DNA of 64,000 nt from Stropharia rugosoannulata (Eukaryota; Basidiomycota; Agaricomycetes; Agaricales; Strophariaceae). Location of the stretch: NCBI GenBank assembly GCA_028532985.1, contig JANCIK010000005.1, positions 3,416,501-3,480,500 of the forward strand, written 5' to 3'. Under the pieces are notes generated by a model that saw only the letters and a program-made list of their open reading frames with translations, was not told the DNA's origin and did no database searches. Each line of letters opens with the position of its first letter. Position 1 is the stretch's first letter. The position numbers and the translations under genes were made by a program. Below, piece by piece: positions 11,522-23,344 of this stretch.

Positions 11522-13461
11522 TCATAGGCTGAAGGCAGCGATCAATTTGGGCATTCCGACAAAACAATATAGCAGAGGATGTCTCACCGAAGTAGGGGCA
11601 CCCATGGGATATGCGTCTTTGGACATAAGCGAAGTCGCAAATTCCCCAGGTCTCGAGGACGCATTGGTGAAGTGGAAAGGGGTCTTGGAAAGTCCATTGA
11701 TTTTCCGCTTCAGCGACTTTCTTCCATTCAGCATGGCTAGAAGGCTGTTCAAGAACACTATATGTAGAACGACAGCACGGTCAGCCCTGTCCCGGTATTA
11801 TGTTCTGCCATGACATGTTACGCTCACACTTGCTTAAACAGACATAGATCCCGATAAATGTGAATTCTCCTGGCCAGACTGTATACGTGATAAGACACGC
11901 CGCGGAGCACAACCTGCGCCAGATCGTTATTAGGTCAGTACGGTCCAGTCCTTTGGCTACCAAATTACAGAAGTCGTACGTGGTCAGGACACCTGCGAGA
12001 AATCGCCTAAGATCAGAAACGCCTAGGTTCGAGTGGATATTCAAGGATTCTTACTGGAGTTTACGGCATATAACATCAGGGTGTTGACAATTGAATCCGT
12101 CCTGAGATTCCAAAATGCAATCAGCTAGAAACTGTCAAGGGATAGGATTCACATACTTGCTAAATCCAGTACGGGAGCGCGATAGAGATGCGCATATCGA
12201 TGAGGCAATCAGAATATCGGCTGCCACTGCGCTCCCCAACGCCAGGTACATGAGATACTAAAAAGGAGCTAAGTGTAATGAAATGAATGGCGACGGGGAA
12301 GTGCAAAACTCACAGAAATATGTGACAGATTCGCAAAGGATTTCTGGACAAATCTGTTGCAAAAAGGGCAACGTTAGAGACATGTGGTCCTGACATTTAA
12401 TCTTCGCAGTGGAGACACCCACGCCTCGATTGCGTATGCTACATGGTGAAGCCGCTGTTTTTTTAGACAAGGCCATCATATAAAGTTTGAAGGAGCATGA
12501 CGCACCCACACCACCACCTGCAAGGCAAATGTTAGCATCCACAAGATGTCCTATAAACTTTAGGCTGCCTACCGAAGGCCCCGGCTGAGGTGATAGCCTA
12601 AAGAAAGTGAGTTCCACGAAATGAGGTAAAAATGGGACGTTCATACAATGAGGCCGATAATCATGGGATTATGTGAAACTGGTTCCTCCATTCAATCATT
12701 GTGAATTGAATGATATGGTCATGTAGTACGTACTCTTCCAAACACGCCTTGAATATATTCTATGGATAGCAAGAAGTTAAGTTAACGATTGGCAGGTCCA
12801 CATCAGAAATCATACATTCTAACGGCAAGGTCGCTGATGCACTGTCGTGTTGTCAATGTTGTCATTCGCGAGAAATAGATATCGCAACGCTACTCACTGT
12901 GACGAAAACCTGAGACTATGGAAATACTGAATGAGTTTACCAGTTTCACCAAGATACTAAGCGATTTACTATTATGCTCCTGTTTCAGAATTTTTTAATA
13001 CGTCAGTGGCTCTTCCCAGAGAAATAATCTTACCACGTAGGAAACAGAAGCGCTAATGGATTGCTGTAATTGCTTATTAAATAAAAATACAAGGCTTGTG
13101 TGACGAGGGCAAGATGTAAAGTATCGAGAATCCTGTGATGTTTTCAAGTCACTCTGCGGCACACAATACACTGAACATGCGTACCATAAACAATAGATCT
13201 GCATCAAATGTACACAATGAGACCGGCTTGATTATCAGTACAGAAAACTACGACTCACTACGGCCTTGAACGCTACGTGGTCTCCTTGACATTTCTTTGA
13301 GTAATTAAATGTCTGTAAGCACGTGGCCCCGTAAAGACTGAGAAATCCCATTAGTGCCGCTCTTGTATTAGTTGAAGGACAGCCTCGTACACGCTTGCAA
13401 CTATGTTTCCGATGAAAGCCGCTCCCAGAGTGTGGTCAAGGTTCAAGTGCAGGGAGGACAT
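11522..13461 (-). CDS. DUF6534-type seven-helix membrane protein, copy A
   Basis: Member of the large basidiomycete membrane family with a C-terminal DUF6534 domain; function unknown. Start ATG at 13461 (MSSLHLNLDHTLGAAFIGN). Exons that can be fixed include 13461-13391, 13337-13259, 13198-13185 (14 nt), 13132-13034, 11992-11980 (13 nt) and a last exon from 11757 to the stop at 11522. Landmarks in order: LYGATCLQTFNYS, YCLWILDTLHLALVTQALYF, a CISDLAVR...RRVWKISHNP block, LGSAVAADILIASSICASL, SRSRTGF, VNTLMLYAVNSS, TVWPGEFTFIGIYVCLSK, and the signature LNSLLAMLNGRKSLK. A Ser-rich cytosolic tail follows. The junctions around 12950 (probably a 16-nt exon) and 12440 are uncertain. About ten or more small exons are needed. 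Copy B at 19353 shares the structure. Confidence 0.82.
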
Positions 13462-15800
13462 CGTAACTGCAGGGGAACGTAGCTGCAAGAGAGCATAGAA
13501 CGAAAGGGAGCTGAATGGACGACGTGGCACTTTTAAGGCATGGGATGCTTTTTGCGGCGTCGTGGGTTGGCATTCCTACGCCAACTCTGGGAACGTCGAG
13601 CAAAAAAATTACACCGGTGCCGAAATCGCGCATTCTCTCCTTTGACTAGGGTGTATTAGTCTTTGGCTAGGGCTTACAGTGTGGTTGAACACATACAAAA
13701 ACCAATAATTGATCTGTCAGTGTATGTCAAACTTCACTCATGTTATGTCTAGTATCTTCACAGGCGATGTGAATACCGAGTTTTCTACGGCACTGGGCGC
13801 TGTGGGAGTCGTCCAAGAATATCCATACCACGGTTTTCCCAAAGGATAATGGTCTTGGCACTGTCTTGCTCCCAGAAGTCTAACATGAAGGAAGAAAGAG
13901 ACATTCTTCGCCAAACCAACTACTCAAATGGCCGGACAGCCTGAGCATTTTCAAACCTTGCTGCATAATGCTACCGTCTATGATTAAATAAACTACCCAA
14001 TGGACATAGTTGCGGAAAGAGGGGAATTACAATGACATTTCCCATCATTCATCCGCAGATAACTTAGCTTCCATGGAAGATTACTTAAAATACCGCGTGG
14101 ATGACGGACGTGACTGTAGGAAGTTTTCTCATGAAGGCCATATAATTTTGGGAAACCCAGTCTACTAGTTTCTACGGCGACTTGGTAGCCTTACTACTCA
14201 GTACATACCTGAGGATCTGCACAGACTTCATCTAGCGGGTCGTGGAAGCCCTCTTACAAGCGTAAGTAAGAACAACAAAGGACACCTTCGCGGGAGCCTA
14301 CCACTCATTCTACGTTTGATATATACTAGCCGAATTGATCGTGTCCTATTTTTAACTCGCCACACAAGCCCACACATCGACGGAAGCAAATGATTGGCCC
14401 CTTGTACTCCGTAAAAGGCTGCCTATAGAAGCCAGAGCTAACACAATTTTTTTGTCTTTTATGTCGTTCATATGTTTAGTCAAGATTAAAGAGTTCTGCA
14501 AGGTCTGAATGCGAGAGTTCAGGTCATTGCACATATATACTTGGGGTTGAAGGCAAAATAGTACACCCACCTGGGCTACAAGTCTAAGCTTTAGAAACGT
14601 CTCTATTACGCCCTTCTTGATTATTAGAAAGCTGCAGTAGAGTACTGATGGAATGTAGTCTAGGCTAACTGGACGAAATCTATTTGCTCAAGTGATGCTT
14701 GAAGTATAGCACACTTCTGGTAGTAGTAAATACACTACTTCCAGTTATATAGGCGTTCTAATCGTCCTCATGGAGTTCTTGAGTTCTTGAGTTCTTGAGT
14801 CTGAAGCTCGTGTTTAACAACAAGAATAATAAGCGTTTTAAGGCCTATACAAAGTGAGCCATGCTGCAACATATATTGCAATACAATAAGAACCACATTA
14901 CGGACTAGAGTCAACTACAGGTGCGCATTTTTCTCAATTATATAATGTTATTGAGCCTAAAATAGACCTAGAGCATCCCGATTAAGATATCATTTTATAC
15001 ATAGAGGTCACGATGGGCTGCTACGTAGCAAGCACGAGAACAGCAAAATCATTAAGACCACTTCTTACAGTTAGCTCGTCACTGCGCTGGCCATGTATCA
15101 GACGCGCTGATGACCAGATCAGATAACAACCGAAAAGCCGGCTCTAGCTCATTATCGTCAATGCACGCATTCAGACTCCCTAGGATCATGCAGTTACCTA
15201 TCCTTCCATACAGAACCATAGCAGTTTGCCTTCGTGGTAGCTCCTCTTCTACTCCAAGTTAGTATGGCAACAAGTTCTAAAAGGATGTTTGGATACTGCG
15301 AGGCTCCGAAAGCAGAGAGCCAATGCCGACCAAGCAAAGCAAAAAGCCTTTTATATCTTGATATCCTACTTCTCGCCGATGCATCACCAAGCACCAAGAG
15401 CAGCCAAATCAAAGAATCATACGAGTTTAGAATTTTTTCAGACCGATTAGACCGATTAGAGCTGCCTAAGTAGGTAGAATCTCTGAGGGAAAATAGCCAG
15501 GCAGAGGAAGCAGACCGAGAATGATGGGCATCATCCAAGCCTCCTGTCCATACACGCAATGCTCTGGTAACCTTGGGACATCGCCACTTATTGAGTGGAG
15601 TCTGATGTACAACGAAGCATGGCCATTTTCATGTTAGGGGCATTAGCGAAGCTTTTCATTTTAGAAAGCATCCACCCAGAGATAGAATACTTTTACCTCA
15701 TTGAATTAAAAAGATCTTTTTAAAAATGGCAATAAATTTAGATATAAGAAAGAGACTTACAGGGGAATGGACTGACTAGAGACACTTCAACTTTTTTTAA
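13462..15800. other. Intergenic, no gene recognised
   Basis: About 2.3 kb between two divergently transcribed genes (DUF6534 copy A on minus, GH17-like on plus). AT-rich and without motifs that I recognise. The minus-strand ORF at 15194-15559 (121 codons) begins at ATG but shows no family similarity and no splice partners. A short tandem repeat sits at 14773-14799. Confidence 0.5.
14773..14799. repeat. Short tandem repeat, unit gagttctt x3
   Basis: Three perfect copies of the 8-base unit gagttctt followed by gag. Intergenic. Confidence 0.9.
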
Positions 15801-17266
15801 ATGTCAACAGTCTTCACTCTCATCCTTTCGCACCTGTTTCTCGCCTTGCATTTGTTGCCGGTGGTTGCTGGACACCCTTCTACGCCGATTCGTACATCCG
15901 ATGCGATAAACAAAGTATCTGTCACAGATAAAGAACTGACAGTAGAGGCGGGGTCAGGATGCTTTCCGGCCATAGGATTTTCCATGCCTTCATCAGTTCC
16001 TTCATCATTAACCAATTGGTGGTGCAATAGCAACACGGAATATGCCTTTATGGGATTTAGCTATGAAGTGACGGCTTGTAAGCCATCCGACTCTTAATAG
16101 CTTCCAATACTTACTCTGGTACGCAGGTCAAAGCGTAGATACGTTGCAGCAGGAATTTGTTGATATTAAGAAAACATTTAATGGGCGATACGTCCGCCTT
16201 TACGGGTTCTGTGATCGCGCTGGTTTTTAGTAGGGGCTATTATAATACCTTCCAATGGAATAGCTAGCTCACCTCGACTTAACAGTGACGACGTAGTAGA
16301 AGCTGCATGGAACGCCGGTGTTGGCGTTCAAGCTTTGATATGGGTAAGTATTCACCTGATAATCGTCTTGAATGGTACTTTGACCTAAGCATAGTTTGGC
16401 TTTGATGGTGGGGATGAATGGATTGGGCGCCGAAATAAGCTCTTCGCATCGCTGCACTCCAATCCTAAAGCGAAATTCGTTACTCGCGGTGTACAATTCG
16501 GGTCTGAACCACTATATGACAATGCAATAAGCGCCAGCGACCTGACTGCTCAAGTTAACCAAGCAAAAGGCAATTTATCGAGCTTGCACATACCTGTCAC
16601 CGTCAGTGACTTAGCGTACGGATACCAAGAGGTATGCATTTATTGATAAACCCTGAGTCGTTCAAATCTGACGGAAAGTATGTCAGAGAGAAAGCGATGG
16701 GTCACTCAATGTCCTGGGTGCTATCGATTTTATAGACGCGCATATGCTGCCATTTTTCTCGCAAGAAGCTTCCATAGGTCGGTAGATACGAGTATTCTTC
16801 CAACAAAGACGCTTTCTCATCTGGCATTTAGCAAGCAAATCCTTCCCTTTAGTTCTCCAAGATCTCGACTGGTTTGTTGATAACGGTCAAAATAAGAAGA
16901 TATACCTGTCAGAAGTATGCATTCCTGTTCAATTCATGGAATCTTGCATCTAACAGGCATCGGTCGTCAGAATGGTTGGCCGTCTGTAACATCCCCTGGT
17001 GTCCAACCAAACATTCCATCAGCGGTAGCTAATGTCAAAAATGAACAGGTAAGCTGCATATATGCGGTATATAGACTTTCTGTTAACATGCAATGAAGGC
17101 GTACTTCAGACTGTTGGACGATAACTGTGCGTACTTCAAAGCTGTCGCAGGGGGTGGGGTTGGTTGGTTTGCGCATATCTATTCCGACAACATGGAGCCT
17201 GGATACGGGATATACGACTCGAATGGAAATCTTAAATTCCCATTTAGTCCAAAGACGTCCTGCTAG
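15801..17266 (+). CDS. GH17-like secreted beta-1,3-glucanase, 369 aa, 8 exons
   Basis: Predicted secreted glycoside hydrolase of the TIM-barrel type related to family 17, acting on beta-1,3-glucan, probably in cell-wall remodelling. Exons 15801-16077, 16127-16222, 16264-16343, 16395-16631, 16687-16777, 16832-16914, 16971-17048 and 17099-17266 total 1110 nt. A signal peptide is clear at residues 1-24 (hydrophobic, ending VVAGHP). Motifs in order: WWCNSNTEYAFMGFSYEVTAC, GRYVRLYGFCD, the likely acid/base Glu in VQFGSEP, VSDLAYGYQE, AIDFIDAHMLPFFS, the likely nucleophile Glu in YLSENGWPSVTSPG, and the end GWFAHIYSDNMEPGYG. Both catalytic Glu residues are present and no frame is broken. GH17 assignment rests on these motifs; the exact linkage hydrolysed is inference. 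GET4 follows 192 bp downstream on the same strand. Confidence 0.88.
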
Positions 17267-17458
17267 AAGGCAAAATATTCACTAGATATTCATAAAGTTA
17301 TGTTACACGTAGTCTATCAACTCACTTTTGGTTACGGACTCAGGGAAATTGGAATGTTACATGATCGTCATGACTGTTTTGGAGACAGATGCAGTTCAGA
17401 CTCCGCTCCTTGTCCCTCGTCGCGATCTAGGGTCAACTATACTATAACATCACTTACC

Positions 17459-18712
17459 ATGTCCTCAACCAGAGCTCTTAATGCAATCTTACCTCAGATA
17501 CAGAACTCGCCATATGAAGCGCATCAGAAAGCCCGCACCTTTGCTTCACGATACGTGAAATCAAGCCAATACGATACAGCAATCGATGTTCTCTTCCAAA
17601 GTGCTAAAGAATTGTTCAAGAACAACCAGGCAGGCAGCGGATCGGACTTAACATCATTTCTTCTGGATGTATATGAAACTAAGGGCGAGAGTGTCGATGA
17701 TGAAAGCAGAGGTATGAACTCATTAGCACCGCGACGGACATGTTTAGAACCCGCTTGATACAGGAAGGCTTACCCAACTAATCGCATTGGCTGGACCTAA
17801 CGGCGGCTGGAGAAAGACGATGATCGATAAATCGATAGCGTTAGTACCCACACAGCCTATCTGCCCTTCACGCTGAATCAACTCCAGATGGTCAGCTAAA
17901 CATGGGACATGCCCTGCCGGTGACCCGGATCTACAACATTATGTTGGCGAAATATACTTCAAAGGTTCGATTCTTCTCCGTACAGTGAAACTAGGCACCC
18001 ACGACCTTGATATAAACGTTAGAAGGCGCATTTGAAACCGCAGAGGCGCACTTACTGGCCTCAGGCAAACGTGACAGTGCCAGGCTACTAGCAGAAATGT
18101 TCACCGAGTGGGCGGCTCCGACAGATGCATATGGCCTATTTGCGCTCCGTGGAACAATACCGTACGTCTTATACCTGATGCACCGCGCATATACTCACTA
18201 TCAACAGATATTTACAAAATGGAAATATCTCAGCAGCTAAGACCTTCATCAAGCACTATATCCTTTCAATCCCATCGTCCCTCAAGCTAGATGCGGATGG
18301 TACAATTCCTGTGGGAAACAAAGATGAAGTCATCATGTCCAAGGATCTGTTGGTCAACTTCGCTCAACTTGCTGTTCTAACGTGCCAACGCGCTCAAGGA
18401 GATCAGAATAAAGTAATGCGTGAAAGTTGGGTCCGACTGTGTGGAACTTACCAGACGAAGGTCAACGTGCTTGCGACACCAGAAATGCGCTCGGTAAATA
18501 TGTGGTCTTTTACTTCCTCGTCATCTACTAAGGTACATGGCTAGGTCTTGAACGAAATTGCTACATTATACTTCGCTATACCACCTCCTCGAGGACAGGC
18601 AGGTAATCCTTTCGGCGACATGATGTCGTCGCTTTTCGGGGGACCTGCTGCAAGCCAACCCACACGACGGGTACTAGCGCCTAACAATCCTCCTGCCATT
18701 GGATTAGACTGA
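17459..18712 (+). CDS. GET4: GET4 family protein (tail-anchored protein targeting), 332 aa, 6 exons
   Basis: Get4/TRC35 is an alpha-solenoid protein. With Get5 it hands tail-anchored membrane proteins to the Get3 ATPase for insertion into the ER. Exons 17459-17711, 17764-17839, 17888-17964, 18023-18161, 18208-18493 and 18545-18712 total 999 nt. Recognisable blocks: QKARTFASRYVKSSQYDTAI, LLDVYETKGESVD, GGWRKTMIDKSIAWSAKHG, GDPDLQHYVGE, ASGKRDSARLLAEM, LLVNFAQLAVLTCQRAQ, and the C-terminal IATLYFAIPPPRG with a short MMSSLFGG segment. The start is the ATG at 17459, directly before the conserved helix. It is inside a longer upstream-open frame beginning at 17300 that has no homology, so the downstream start is preferred. 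Length fits the family. Confidence 0.92.
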
Positions 18713-19352
18713 CGTCCGTACGTGGTCTTACCTATCCGAGTATATAGAAGGCCGCTTATCATTCGCTTTTGAAGTCTGGAACTTGTTGACGTTGAGGCTT
18801 TTTGACGACATGGTTATGGATCGAAGAAGGAACAACTACTTCAAAAACATCGATGTCATGTAAGGCGACAACAATAAATATTTTTTTGGAATCGGGCATG
18901 AAAAAAACGGACATATCCTTGTACAATCGATTACCAGTGCTTTACCCGGCTTTTCGATTCTTGCAAGTGTCAACGGTGTTTCAAAAATAGTCGGACATTG
19001 CATGTGCACGCAAAGCACTTATTATCGCAGCCGTCTCCACGCTAGATAGGCTGAAGTCCCTACCGGTTCCGACTCCCATTTGCTTCTCTGTTTAATTCGC
19101 GCCCCACTCCTGTTTTTAACCCAGATAAAGATTAAATATGGCAACTATGAAGAACGCCCTCGCGGCAAAGCCAAAAGGCACGGTTCACGGGGACTCAAAT
19201 CCTCTGAGAAGCGGGTTTGACTTAACGGACTGCCTTTTCAGGACAGTGCCGACCCAGGTGCCAGTATCGCGAAGTGATGTTGGCATGGTGCAAGTTTGTA
19301 CAACACCGCGAAAGGAATAAAAGCACATGTGCTTGAACAGGGGTTGTTCATT
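18713..19352. other. Intergenic, no gene recognised
   Basis: Lies between GET4 and DUF6534 copy B. The 60-codon ORF at 19138-19320 starts with ATG but has no motif. The stretch likely holds the promoter of copy B. Confidence 0.5.
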
Positions 19353-21287
19353 ATGGCGTTTGTGCAGAACTCCCCCGAGGTCGACCTCGATAAGACTCTG
19401 GGCGCTGTGTTTGTTGGCAATGTGGTCTCCGCTTCGTATGCTTTGCCTTCGTTTCTTATTCTGCTAAACACGCTAATGGCTACAGACTGTTCGGATTGAC
19501 TTCTCTTCAGACGTACCTCTTCTTCTCTGGAAATACGGGAGATCGAAGGCTGTTCAAAATTCTGGTAAGATTAATCACCCCCTACAATGTTTTCATTTAA
19601 TAGCTCTGATGCGCTTACAATCAGGTTGCATTCCTCTGGTTTGCCGGTCCCTAAGTGTATTCCAACGTCATTTCCCTGAATTATCGTTTGTTAGGCTTCT
19701 GGACCTTGCACATATGATATCAATGACCCATGGTGTTTACCACTACCTGGTTAGGAACTTTGGTAACGTCTCCGCGCTTCAAGACCCTACCTGGTACGCC
19801 CATTGATTATCATAAGTGATTGCCATTTTGACGTTAGAGAAGGAGTCTGCTCGTTAGTTTTGAACCTTCGTATGATAATAATCTGATACAATCCTTTTGA
19901 CGATGCCACAGGCTCAAGTGATAATAACGGTAAGACAACAGAAACCTTTGTAAATCTACAGTGACATTAAGCTATCCAGTGTATAAGCGACCTCATAGTC
20001 AGATGGTATGGTATCCTTTGCTTTTGACCAGGGCATCTGCTTACTCTTACCTCAGTGTATTTGCGCGTCGGATCTGGGTCTGTACGTAGCTCATTTACCG
20101 TCCGTACAATTTATTAGACGTACTGAATTCCAATGTTCAGTGAGCGGCCATAACCTCCTCTTACTCATTTCTATTGTAAGATTGCTTATGTCTTGCAAGC
20201 TCCCGTCGAACTTACAGGTCATGTACATATTCAGCTTACGTCGTCACTATTCGTTTTTGGTGAGCTCTACGTTTTGCCTTCTAGGGGAAATACCTCATCA
20301 GTTGTATTTCTCTAGGCATGGGAATAGGTTAGTTCAACTCGTGTGCGATGAACTCTCGTCTCACGCTGTTTCAACAGCGTTCGCCGCGCGGGGCTTTATA
20401 GATCGCACATATGCTAGACTCGTCTCCGAATCAGTGCGTGTCCTTACTTCCCTGTCTCCCTACCAACGACAACCTTCATTCGACTCCGCAGTGGATCCTC
20501 TACGCAGCGCTCGGCTCTTCGATACTCGTCGATGGCCTTATCACTGCCTCTCTTTGCATTCTTCTCGAGGGAATCCGCACCGGTTTTAAATCGTACGTAC
20601 CTTTCTCTACCTGTAACACCTCAATTACTTAAACGCTGTTGCCCTCGCTTCTCATTTAACGGTGCAGCATGGATGCTTTAGTCAATACGCTGATGCTGTA
20701 TAGCATAAACACTGGTGCACTATTCTCTTCTGATATGCCCGAGGCTCTTAGGATTGACGTACTGTTCAACGAATGAGCAGGGTTACTCACTTCGTAAGTT
20801 GCGACGCTGGCTGACATGTCCGAACGACTGATCACTAAATTCTCTTGCCTTCTCTCAACTTCTAACAGGCTATGCGCCACCGCATGCTTTGTGACGGTTA
20901 GTCGGTATATGCTGTTATCGACCGGGTAGTTATTTTTAACCTTTACAATATTCAGTTCGCCATCTGGCCCCACCAATTCATTTTCATGGGTTTTTACTTT
21001 GTTTTGAGCAAACGTGGGTTCGCTTCCCTGTCTTTCAATAAACATTTTTAGGATCAGCACTGACGCCGTGATATACAACAGTGCACCTTAATAGCCTATT
21101 GGCAGTACTCAACACTCGAGAAGCTTTGCGAAGGCGAAGTACAGCACTACGTTCAATACCCCACTCGCCATCGTCCATTCGTTCTTGCACAATGAATTTT
21201 GTCGCAGCAGTTAACCAAGACAGTCACAGAGATTCTGTCCTCATTCCTGTTCCACGGCCTGTGAAGTGCCATGAGTTCTCCAACTGA
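19353..21287 (+). CDS. DUF6534-type seven-helix membrane protein, copy B
   Basis: Paralogue of the gene at 11522-13461. Start ATG at 19353 (MAFVQNSPEVDLDKTLGAVF). Fixed exons: 19353-19435, 19486-19564, 19625-19638 (14 nt), one from 19695, 20781-20793 (13 nt), and a last exon ending at 21287. Blocks in order: LFGLTSLQTYLFFSGNTGDR, FLWLLDLAHMISMTHGVYHY, AQVIITCISDLIVR, RRIWVLSGHNLLLLISI, WILYAALGSSILVDGLITAS, EGIRTGF, NTLMLYSINTGLLTSLCATA, WPHQFIFMGFYFVLSK, and the signature HLNSLLAVLNTREALRRR. The small exon after the DPTW block (near 19823-19838) is uncertain. No frame break was found, so the gene looks functional. Role unknown; related proteins are assumed to sit in the plasma membrane. Confidence 0.82.
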
Positions 21288-21600
21288 TTTACTTGTTCAT
21301 GCATCGAAAACTTGCTGGACGCATGCACAGTAGGTTCAGTAGACAACGATTTGCATTATTGATACAAATTAACTTTACATGAGTACATACGTGTACTCGA
21401 TGACTACGTTAAAAGGGTAGCTTCGACGTACCTATAGGAAGGGCAGGTGAGCATATAGTTTGCAAGCAATCAGGCACAACAGTGGCACGTCAAGGTCAGG
21501 ACAGGTAATTCAATCAAGGCCGAAGCTCAGAAACAGCTTCTAGTTGATAATTTTTGAAAAAGTTTCATCGCGATAAAGAATGTAAAGAGAATATTATGAC
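21288..21600. other. Intergenic, nothing seen
   Basis: Short stretch after DUF6534 copy B with no ORF or motif. Confidence 0.5.
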
Positions 21601-22791
21601 AATGAAGTGAACTAACCTGTGGAGCCTGATGCAGTGGGATTTATAATGTCGGCAAACTAGACAGAAAACAAGTTAGCATATGTTTGTAAAATCATTGCTG
21701 TAGATATCAGATGGGGTTGCCCGAAGTTTTGAGCTGTGGCGGGCACTTTCGGCATGTAAAGTACGAAGACCGTCGTGATAAAACATCATAAACAAGTGAG
21801 CAGAAAAGTATTTACCATAAGGCAGGTCATTGAGACATCAAACTTCCTACGAGGATTTGTTGAAGTCTGAAAGAAAAAAATAGAGTCAGTACGATGGTCG
21901 AGAATAAGATTCTCAAAGAAAGTTCAGTATATTTCGAAAAATACAGCCTTGGAATTGTCATCAACACCGACTCCGAAGAGCCAGTACAGGCGGTAATTCC
22001 TTTATATCATCAGGACGTTTGAATAGAGCTAGACTCACATGAATATTGTATTCAGGATGCAAATCTGGAGCTTTCGATACGCGTAGGCAGATCGCTCAAC
22101 AGCACTGACTAGATGGATAAAAAAGGTAAGCGAATGAACTTCGATTATAAGCAAAGTATGGGAAAGTATCAGTATGGGTATGTTAAAAGCATCGGGCCAT
22201 AACGGCGCTCAGATACTCTAGTTTGAATGATTTTGTATCATCGTACTAGGAGGGCAAGATGGGGGAAATGGGTTGTGAAAGTTGAACTGAAGATACTCAC
22301 ATTCATCTCGGTTGGTCCATCCAATAGCCTGCCTCAAATGCAAAGAGAAAGACTAGAGATAATGAATCAGATATAGACCGAAAACTATGCATAAGAAAGA
22401 ACGGTCAGTGTAACTATGACAAAAGAACACATTGTGTCGATGTCTAGGTATGACGATCGCACTCGCAAAGAATGGAAATTTTCATCTTACAAACGAAAGG
22501 GCGGTTACTCACCATAAAAACTTCAAATGCTACTCCATTGCTGATAACCTAGAAGCGAGCAGACCACAGTCGCCGTTATGATGAGCAGAGGTGAAGAGGA
22601 AGGTGTTGCTTGGACAGGACGGAAAAAAAAAGTTTTGATTGCCAGTGTTTAGGGCAGGCTCATCATGTTCATTGATTGTATAATCATGGTCCACGTGATT
22701 ATGCGGTTCGGGCGGCAACCTCCAGGACTCCGAAGGCAACCATTGAGACCAACCACACACAAACCACATACATAAGTACTCCGATTTTCAT
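21601..22791 (-). other. Possible multi-exon gene, unresolved
   Basis: Read on the minus strand this stretch has many well-spaced splice-like signals: donors of the gtgagt type near 22512, 22301 and 22035, and acceptors ending ttctag, cctag or ttcag. It opens with an ATG at 22791 followed by a hydrophobic segment (MKIGVLMYVVCVWLVS). Short open segments between signals include VISNGVAFEVFM, LLDGPTEMN, YRLYWLFGVGVDDNSK and NPRRKFDVSMTCLM. I could not join them in one phase or recognise a family. It may be a real small-exon membrane protein, a decayed gene, or chance. Confidence 0.25.
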
Positions 22792-23344
22792 GCCTTCAAC
22801 GCTTTAGGTTTAAGCTAGCTGAGTATATACTGTCAAATGTCCTCTGTTTGTCTAGTTTGGCTAGCAAGACGCTCTGGACACTTCGGCTGATTCATCATTC
22901 GATCCAAATTTGATCCAAGTTTCAAAGCTTCAGCTTCATTTCTTTATTCTTTCTTTAGCGTTCTTGAGCGCTTGAGTTCAGCTTGAATGATGCAGTCTAC
23001 TCTCTCTATGGAGTGCGGACTATTATCTGCGCACTTCGGTCTTTGTTACTTACTTTGTGGCAGCATTCAAGTCCCATACAGAACGGAACTTCGATGCACT
23101 TATCAGTTTCATTGAACCTGGGTCTCAATTATACGATAGGAATCTCCAGATATAGAGCCAGCTTTTATCTGAATGTCTTTACAGTATCAAAGTAACATGC
23201 ATGCACAGCACACCATTCAATATTAAAATATTAACAGCTACTTTGTTTCAACAACAAAGAGAGAACCGACTCATGGAACGCATATAAGGTCTGCCCTCTA
23301 GCTGCACAGTTTGGAAACACGCATCATTAAAAACGTATTCGCTA

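Noticed and set aside
12258..12644. 128-codon minus-strand ORF as an independent gene
   Set aside because: It runs through exons and introns of DUF6534 copy A; only parts of it are coding in the joined model.
15194..15559. 121-codon minus-strand ORF
   Set aside because: No motif, no splice partners, composition like random sequence; kept as intergenic.
17300..17758. Upstream start for GET4 at 17300
   Set aside because: The added 53 residues have no similarity to the family, and the ATG at 17459 sits at the normal family start.
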